In this document: positions 1-4,746 of the stretch, in pieces
Layout of the letters: each line of letters opens with the position of its first letter
Numbering within the stretch: the first letter of the stretch is position 1
NCBI GenBank assembly: GCA_016794765.1
Contig: JAEUJG010000483.1
Location: 1 to 6,747, forward strand
From: Spirochaetaceae bacterium
GTDB lineage: Bacteria > Spirochaetota > Spirochaetia > Treponematales > Rectinemataceae
Length of the DNA stretch: 6,747 nt
Direction of reading: 5' to 3'
Translations under genes and position numbers: made by a program
Notes under the pieces: generated by a model
What the model was told of the DNA's origin: nothing
Databases searched by the model: none
Seen by the model: only the letters and a program-made list of their open reading frames with translations

Positions 1-905
1 CTCCAGCGACCGAGCGCTTCCAAGGATCGAGCCCTGATGTGATAGGCCTTGGCCTTGAGCTCTCCGTCGCTCGAGCGGAGCGCCTCCGCAAGCACCGCGC
101 GGGATTCCGCATCGGCGGCGGCAAGCCGTTCCATCGCCAACAGGGTTTCCGCCAAGTCCACGCGGGCTTGGGTGGCATGTTGCTCCTTGCCGTGGCGGCG
201 GAAAATGGCCAGGCTTTCCCGAAGGTCGGATTCGGCCTTTTCGTGGAGTCCCGCCTTCCTCCGCGCGTGGCCGAGATAGGCTAGCGGCATCGCCAAGGAG
301 AGCTCCCCCGGGCCTCCGCGCGCTTCGTCCACCAGGGCGGCAAGGGCGGCTATCGCCTCTTCGACCCGCCCCTCGTCGGAAAGGAGCCGGGCTTGATTGG
401 CTCGGATGGCGCGGAGCTGGGCTTCCCGGCCGGACTCTTTCGCCGAGCTCGCGGCCCGGGCGTAGCGTTCCGCCGCCAATCCATAGGCGCCGATGTCGTG
501 GAATAGATTCGCCAGGTTGTTGTCGATCGAAAAAAGATAGTCCTCCCTGCCGGTGGCGCGCGCCCTCGCCTCGGCGGCGATAAAACACTCCATCGCGGCG
601 GCTTCCTGGTTCAAGTGCCGATAGGCTCCTCCCATGGCGTTGAGCAGCTCGGGCGTCGGGAGCGTTCCGGCGGCTTCCAGCTCCGCGATGGCCTCGGCGG
701 CGAATTGGAGGCATTCGGCATAGCGGGAGCTTTCGTTGAGGAGAACGCAGTTCGCGTAGTGGGCCGCCGCCAATCCCGCCTGATCTCCGGCCTGGCGGGC
801 CATGGAGACGAGCTCCACGGCGCGGGCCGCCTTCTCGCGGGGGGCTTCCTGGTGGGTGCCGAGGATTTCCCTCGCTTGTTGCTCGATCGCGGTGCTGGTA
901 TTCAT
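1..905 (-). CDS. TPR-repeat protein, N-terminal part (C terminus beyond window)
   Basis: An uninterrupted reading frame of 301 codons runs from ATG 905 off the left edge with no stop. The product starts MNTSTAIEQQAREILG and is an Ala-rich helical repeat protein with about seven tetratricopeptide-like units of 38-42 residues. Examples are AAHYANCVLLNESSRYAECL (47-66), LLNAMGGAYRHLNQEAAAM (87-105), NNLANLFHDIGAYGLAAERY (129-148), RANQARLLSDEGRVEEAIAA (168-187), AYLGHARRKAGLHEKAESDL (209-228) and AYHIRARSLEALGRW (287-301). TPR arrays bind other proteins. Arrays of this style often precede a signalling output domain such as GGDEF, HD-GYP, histidine kinase or LuxR-type HTH, but that part is not visible. 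No convincing ribosome site is seen. An in-frame ATG at 929 would add eight residues. By hand count about 82% of its first ~100 codons end in G or C, against about 93% in the radical SAM gene. Confidence 0.82.
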   Translation of the reverse strand, partial: MNTSTAIEQQAREILGTHQEAPREKAARAVELVSMARQAGDQAGLAAAHYANCVLLNESSRYAECLQFAAEAIAELEAAGTLPTPELLNAMGGAYRHLNQEAAAMECFIAAEARARATGREDYLFSIDNNLANLFHDIGAYGLAAERYARAASSAKESGREAQLRAIRANQARLLSDEGRVEEAIAALAALVDEARGGPGELSLAMPLAYLGHARRKAGLHEKAESDLRESLAIFRRHGKEQHATQARVDLAETLLAMERLAAADAESRAVLAEALRSSDGELKAKAYHIRARSLEALGRW

Positions 906-924
906 GTGGTGGCCGACTCGGCAG

Positions 925-954
925 TACATAGCACGGGGACTGCGGTTTGCTCAA
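925..954 (-). promoter_or_regulatory. Candidate promoter for the TPR gene
   Basis: In the 62-base gap after the radical SAM gene, TTGAGC (954-949) and TATGTA (930-925) are 18 bases apart on the minus strand. The -10 match is poor, and the implied leader to the ATG at 905 is very short and lacks a ribosome site. The gap otherwise holds only an 8-base palindrome, GCCCGGGC, and no terminator, so the TPR gene may instead be read through from upstream. Confidence 0.18.
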
Positions 955-967
955 GCGCCCGGGCTTC

Positions 968-2803
968 CTACCTGAAGAGCTCCTCGGGGGCCTCGACGAG
1001 CATGTGCCGGTAGTCGGCGTAGATCATGAGGAGCTCGTAGAGCCGGTCGAATGGCAGGGCGTCGCGGTCGAAGATCACGAAGGGCAGCTGCTCCGCCAGG
1101 CGGTCGGCGTTGAAACCGCCCTTGCCGCCGACGACGAGGCAGGTCTCGAGGTCCTGGGCCTCCTCCATCGCGCGGTAGGCGAGCGAGGGATTCTTGGTCG
1201 CGAAGAAGGAGCGGGTCTGGTAGCTCGGCTGGGGATCCAGGGAGAAGGAGCGCGAAAGGTCGTAGTAGTGGTCGGGGTTGGAAAAGGCGTCCGAGAGGCG
1301 CAGGGAGAGCTTTTCCGAGGGGACGCGAGTGTCCGAGTGGTAGACGATCTGGTAGAGGCTGTAGGGATTGTCCCTGCGAAGTTCCTTGGCGGCGCGCGCG
1401 AGGCGGGAAATACCTTCCGGATCGTCCGCGTCGACGAGGAGGGTGACGGAGTTGGCGAGTCGGCCGGGATTGAGGCGCATCCAGTCGAGGTTTTCGCCGC
1501 GGCGGGCGTCCACGAAGGAGACGAAGCCGCCGGATTCCTCCTTGAAGTGGGGCGCGGGGGGTGTGGCCCATTCGACGTCGAAGCCGTCCTCGAAGGCGCC
1601 GATCGCGTCGATGAGGTCGTCCTGGCTGATCCAGTCGGTGCTCGTCACCCAATAGGGCGGCTTGTCCATGCGGCCCATGCCCCAGTCGTCGGCCTTCTCC
1701 CGCACCTCGGTGCCCGGAAGGAGGGAAAGGGGATAGAGCTCCGCGTCCTGGCCGAGGCCCTGCATGCCGAGGAAATCGAAGGTGGCGATCACGTCCTCGT
1801 AGCCGTCGAAGGGAAGGCCCAGGATCAGGCCGGTCTTCACGACGACGCGGTTTTTCTGTAGGATCTCCGCGCCGCGTTCGAAGGCGCGGCGGTCCCAGCC
1901 GCGGCCGACGGCCTCGAGGGCCTTGGGGTTGGTGCTCTGGAGGCCCACCTCCGCGGAGACGAGGCCGGCGGCGGCGTAGAGCCGGCCGAGCTCCTCCGTG
2001 ACGGACTCGAGGCGGAGTTCGGCGTGGACGTTCATCCCCGCGCTGTTGGCCCGCGCCAGCGCCATAAGGCGCTCGGGAAGCCCCTCCGTCGCCTGGAAGG
2101 AGGGGTCCATCAGGTAGACTTCCTTGACGCCGGCGCGGCCGGCCTCCTCGACGACGAGCTCGGCCTCGCCGCGGGGGAAGCGGCGGATGACCGGATAGTT
2201 CTTGCCGTAGTAGCAGTAGCCGCAGCGGGCCGGACAGCCGCGCATCGTCTCGAGGTGGACGGGGCGGTCCTCCTCGAAGCGGAGGGTGCCGGCCAGGTAG
2301 GGGTTCGGGAGTTCGGCGAGGTCGAGGGGGGCGTCGGCCGCGTAACGGCGCTGGAGGGGGCGGCCGCGCTTCAGGTCGCCGAGGAGGGCGGCGAAGGCCA
2401 GCTCGCCCTCGCCCTCGACCAGGACGTGGAAGGGCGAGGCGCCGGGGGCGCCGGGAGCGGCGAAAATGGGCATGCCCGAGACGACCTCGGGCCCGCCGGC
2501 CACGAGGCGGCTTTGGGGGTAGAGGATGGCGACGCGCCCGGCGACGTGGCGGCTCCGCTCGAGGTTCCAGAGATAGAGGGAAAAGCAGACCAGGTCGGCT
2601 TCCTCGCGGACGATGGCGTCGGCGACGGCGCTGTCGGAACCGTAGTCGGAGATCTCGCGGGGCAGGAGGCGCCACTCGTCGCGCGCCAGGAGGCCGCGCT
2701 TCTCGGCGAAGGCCGCGAGGTAGCCCGCGGCCAAGGGCACGTTGGCCTGGGCGCTGTCCCAGGAGGGATCTTGGACGGGGAGCTGGACGAACAGGATCTT
2801 CAT
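968..2803 (-). CDS. B12-binding-domain radical SAM protein, function unknown
   Basis: The 611-residue product has an N-terminal cobalamin-binding-like Rossmann domain (about 1-140: MKILFVQLPV, NVPLAAGYLAAF, LVCFSLYLWN, LVAGGPEV) and a radical SAM domain (about 183-410). The [4Fe-4S] motif is CxxxCxxC with Cys190, Cys194 and Cys197 in ETMRGCPARCGYCYY. EVGLQSTN (285-292) and LILGLPFD (326-333) are typical later barrel strands, and the QSTN wording recalls the DUF4080-type B12-radical SAM group. The roughly 190 C-terminal residues (about 420-611) match nothing I recognise. No DxHxxG cobalamin motif is seen, which is usual for this class. Relatives methylate or rearrange unreactive carbons, but the substrate here is unknown. 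The ATG at 2803 follows the aat TAA after four bases without a clear ribosome site, implying coupled re-initiation. A longer reading from 2887 would run back inside aat and adds nothing family-like. The stop is TAG. Confidence 0.87.
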   Translation of the reverse strand: MKILFVQLPVQDPSWDSAQANVPLAAGYLAAFAEKRGLLARDEWRLLPREISDYGSDSAVADAIVREEADLVCFSLYLWNLERSRHVAGRVAILYPQSRLVAGGPEVVSGMPIFAAPGAPGASPFHVLVEGEGELAFAALLGDLKRGRPLQRRYAADAPLDLAELPNPYLAGTLRFEEDRPVHLETMRGCPARCGYCYYGKNYPVIRRFPRGEAELVVEEAGRAGVKEVYLMDPSFQATEGLPERLMALARANSAGMNVHAELRLESVTEELGRLYAAAGLVSAEVGLQSTNPKALEAVGRGWDRRAFERGAEILQKNRVVVKTGLILGLPFDGYEDVIATFDFLGMQGLGQDAELYPLSLLPGTEVREKADDWGMGRMDKPPYWVTSTDWISQDDLIDAIGAFEDGFDVEWATPPAPHFKEESGGFVSFVDARRGENLDWMRLNPGRLANSVTLLVDADDPEGISRLARAAKELRRDNPYSLYQIVYHSDTRVPSEKLSLRLSDAFSNPDHYYDLSRSFSLDPQPSYQTRSFFATKNPSLAYRAMEEAQDLETCLVVGGKGGFNADRLAEQLPFVIFDRDALPFDRLYELLMIYADYRHMLVEAPEELFR

Positions 2804-2807
2804 AGGC

Positions 2808-3590
2808 TTATGGCCGCACTTCCGGGACAAGTCGTCGATACTCGGCCGAGGCCGGAAATCCGGGGAAGAGCTTGCCCCAGCCGCCACGCTTGGTCGGCGC
2901 GGCGAGGGCCGCGGCGAGGAGGCTGAGGTACTCGTCCCGGGGGATCTCCACGGCGCCGAGGCCGGCGAGATGGTCAGTATACACTTGACTGTCGACGAGG
3001 GTGAAGCCCTCCTCCTTCAGCCGCAGGACGAGGGGGATGAAGACGGCCTTGGAGGCGTCGGGAACGCGGCTGAACATCGATTCTCCGAAGAATACGGAAC
3101 CGAGGGAGACGCCGTAGAGCCCGCCGACGAGCTCGCCGTCCAACCGGATCTCGGCGGAGTGGGCCAGTCCGAGATCGTGGAGCCGGCAGTAGGCGGCTAT
3201 CATGTCTTCGGAGATCCAGGTTCCGTCCTGGCCGGGGCGCGGCGAGGAGGAGCAGGCGCGGATCACGGCCGGAAAGTCGCGGTCCAGGGAAAGCTCGGCC
3301 TCGCCGGAGCGCTCCAGGCGGCGCATGATCTTGCGCATCGTGTCCGAGACGTGGAGCTCGTCGGGGAATAGGACAAAACGCGGATCGGGGCTCCACCAGA
3401 GGATGGGCTCGCCCTCGGAGAACCAGGGGAAAATGCCCTGCTGGTAGGCGGAGAGGAGGAGCCCCGGCGAGAGGTTGCCGCCCGTGCAGACGATGCCGGG
3501 CGGTTCGGCCCCGCGGGGATCGGGAAAGGCGAAGTAATCCTCGGGGCCGAAATAGGGGAAGGGGGCCTCCTCTCCCCGCCGTCGTCTCAT
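2808..3590 (-). CDS. aat: Leucyl/phenylalanyl-tRNA--protein transferase
   Basis: Transfers Leu or Phe from aminoacyl-tRNA to the N-terminal Lys or Arg of proteins, creating an N-degron recognised by ClpS-ClpAP in the cytoplasm. The 260-residue product carries the family signature throughout: GGNLSPGLLLSAYQQGIFPWF (split as GGNLSPGLLL at 38-47 and AYQQGIFPWF at 48-57), ILWWSPDPRFVLFP (63-76), GTWISEDMIAAY (123-134), LVGGLYGVSLGSVFFGESMF (154-173), then SRVPDASK (174-181) and DSQVYTDHLAGLGAVEIPR (200-218). Glu170, Asp200 and Gln202 match the conserved acidic and glutamine residues of the E. coli active site as I recall them. It is somewhat longer than the 234-residue E. coli enzyme because of a basic N terminus (MRRRRGEE) and a tail after about 230. 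Start 3590 is the first Met before the homologous region and overlaps the upstream stop. The proximity to clpA fits the shared pathway. Confidence 0.95.
   Translation of the reverse strand: MRRRRGEEAPFPYFGPEDYFAFPDPRGAEPPGIVCTGGNLSPGLLLSAYQQGIFPWFSEGEPILWWSPDPRFVLFPDELHVSDTMRKIMRRLERSGEAELSLDRDFPAVIRACSSSPRPGQDGTWISEDMIAAYCRLHDLGLAHSAEIRLDGELVGGLYGVSLGSVFFGESMFSRVPDASKAVFIPLVLRLKEEGFTLVDSQVYTDHLAGLGAVEIPRDEYLSLLAAALAAPTKRGGWGKLFPGFPASAEYRRLVPEVRP
3587..3590 (-). other. ATGA stop-start overlap, PAP2 gene to aat
   Basis: The aat ATG (3590-3588) and the PAP2 gene TGA (3589-3587) share bases. A GAAGG lies only three bases before the ATG, which is close for a free-standing ribosome site, so coupled re-initiation from the PAP2 gene is likely. 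Confidence 0.8.
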
Positions 3591-4618
3591 AGGCCTTCGG
3601 CACCCGCGTCCATCGTGGTCCGGGGGGAGGAGCCTGGGCGCGGATTGGCCGGCCTGACCTGGAGGAGCCGTGGGACAAAACGGACAAGGAAGGGGCTCAG
3701 GCTGTTGAAGAGGGGGATGACGACGAGGGCGGCGACGATGCCCCCGGCGATGTCGATGGCCCAATGCGCCCTGATGTAGACGGTGGAAAGACAGATGAGG
3801 CTCGTGAGGACGACATAGAGGGGCAGGAGCCGCCGCTCCGTTTTCGAGACGAAATAACTCATCATGACGGAACCGGCGACGTGGCTCGAGGGGAAGGCGG
3901 CGCCCGAAAGCACGGAGTTGGACAGGGTCCCGCACATGAAGGCGGTGATCGGGCCGCCGCGGAAGTCGGCATAATTGGCCGCCCTGAGCTCGGAAAGCCA
4001 GTATTTGGGCCCTTCGACCCGGAAAAAGACATAGAAAACGGAGACAAAGAGCATATAGAAGGTAAAGAGCCCCATTTCCCGCTCCGCTTCCTCCTCGTCG
4101 CCGCGCAACCAGGGTATCCAGGGCGTGACGACGAGGATGACATAGAAGGAGAAGTAGGCGCCGAACATCAGCTCGGTCCAGAAGGGGGACGAATAGGCCC
4201 GGGAGAATTGGAGGGCGGGCTGGAAGCCGAAGAGGGCTTGGTCGATGCCGGCGAAGAAGGCGTCGTGGCTCCGGCCGCCCAAGGCTTGGGCGGAGAGAAG
4301 GATGTCTTCCATGAAGAGCGGCCCGAAGATGATCTGGGGGTAGAAGTTCCTGAGGAAGCGGAATAGGGGATGGGCCGCGCTGAAATCGAGGCGCCCGACG
4401 AGGAAGATGAGGGCCGCGAGGCCCGCCATCACGAGGGCCGCCACATAGCCGCGCTGTATGGCGCCCCAGGGCGACGACACGAGGCCGGTATTCGGCCAGA
4501 TGAGGGAAAAAACCGCGAGGACGCACAACAGCGATCCGATCGCGAGGTCGTGGATTTTTAGGCCGGGAAGGCCGGGCCGCCGAATGGTCGCGGCCCGCTT
4601 GGTTTTCTGAATGGTCAT
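3587..4618 (-). CDS. PAP2-superfamily membrane phosphatase / phosphotransferase
   Basis: Predicted 343-residue inner-membrane protein of the PAP2 (phosphatidic acid phosphatase type 2) superfamily, probably of the AUR1-like PAP2_3 type. Members remove or transfer phosphate groups on lipid or isoprenoid phosphates; the substrate here cannot be told from sequence. Hydrophobic segments lie near residues 24-42, 58-76, 149-167, 183-200, 264-281 and 287-303. The catalytic signature is present: a GPKYW segment (about 203-207) in the place of motif 1, FPSSHVAG with His246 (motif 2), and STVYIRAHWAID with His285 and Asp289 (motif 3). The two histidines and the aspartate are the phosphohistidine nucleophile/relay set of the family. 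The C-terminal tail after about 318 is basic and Pro-rich. The start at 4618 is chosen on its GGAG; an in-frame ATG at 4642 would add eight residues. Its stop overlaps the aat start by four bases. Family assignment is firm; physiological role unknown. Confidence 0.88.
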   Translation of the reverse strand: MTIQKTKRAATIRRPGLPGLKIHDLAIGSLLCVLAVFSLIWPNTGLVSSPWGAIQRGYVAALVMAGLAALIFLVGRLDFSAAHPLFRFLRNFYPQIIFGPLFMEDILLSAQALGGRSHDAFFAGIDQALFGFQPALQFSRAYSSPFWTELMFGAYFSFYVILVVTPWIPWLRGDEEEAEREMGLFTFYMLFVSVFYVFFRVEGPKYWLSELRAANYADFRGGPITAFMCGTLSNSVLSGAAFPSSHVAGSVMMSYFVSKTERRLLPLYVVLTSLICLSTVYIRAHWAIDIAGGIVAALVVIPLFNSLSPFLVRFVPRLLQVRPANPRPGSSPRTTMDAGAEGL

Positions 4619-4622
4619 GGAT

Positions 4623-4626
4623 CTCC
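4623..4626 (-). promoter_or_regulatory. Ribosome binding site deciding the PAP2 start
   Basis: GGAG on the minus strand, four bases before the ATG at 4618. The alternative in-frame ATG at 4642 has no purine-rich sequence before it and abuts a strong hairpin. This site is why the start was set at 4618. Confidence 0.55.
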
Positions 4627-4644
4627 GCCGCAGGTAAAACATTG

Positions 4645-4670
4645 CCCGGACAGGCCATGCGCCGTCCGGG
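4645..4670 (-). terminator. Hairpin upstream of PAP2 gene; possible clpA terminator or attenuator
   Basis: A near-perfect inverted repeat: CCCGGAC plus GGC pair with GCC plus GTCCGGG around a five-base loop, with one bulged base, giving ten G/C-rich pairs. On the minus strand it is followed by CAATGTTTTACC, a short and interrupted T tract. That is weaker than a textbook intrinsic terminator, so partial termination or attenuation between clpA and the PAP2 gene is the most I would infer. It also lies directly against an alternative ATG at 4642, which argues that translation of the PAP2 gene begins lower down, at 4618. Confidence 0.4.
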
Positions 4671-4706
4671 ATTGGTGCCGATCGGTAGGGAATCCGCGGG
4701 CGTCCT

Positions 4707-4728
4707 CCCCTTGGGCCGAGCCACGGGG
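4707..4728 (-). other. Weak hairpin just after clpA
   Basis: On the minus strand CCCC-G-TGG faces CCA-A-GGGG across a six-base loop, giving seven pairs with one G/A mismatch. It begins 18 bases after the clpA stop. No T run follows, so it is not a canonical intrinsic terminator. It could protect the clpA mRNA 3' end or have no function in such GC-rich DNA. Confidence 0.25.
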
Positions 4729-4746
4729 TGGGGCAGGGGGACGGCG

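Noticed and set aside
949..967. Possible terminator after the radical SAM gene around the palindrome GCCCGGGC
   Set aside because: Only short self-complementarity can form and no T run follows on the minus strand.
39..1013. Plus-strand reading frames at 39-284, 49-279 and 615-1013
   Set aside because: Mostly antisense to the TPR gene, short, and without recognisable features; the minus-strand TPR frame explains this stretch better.
951..2675. Long minus-strand reading frame of 574 codons in another frame across the radical SAM gene
   Set aside because: Its product is dominated by Arg and Pro with no recognisable motif, as expected for a shifted frame of GC-rich coding DNA, and the radical SAM frame there has clear catalytic motifs.
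947..2926. Plus-strand reading frames of about 300 codons (947-1861 and 2024-2926)
   Set aside because: They are antisense to the radical SAM gene, rich in Gly, Val, Glu and Ala with no domain signature; antisense openness is common at this GC content.
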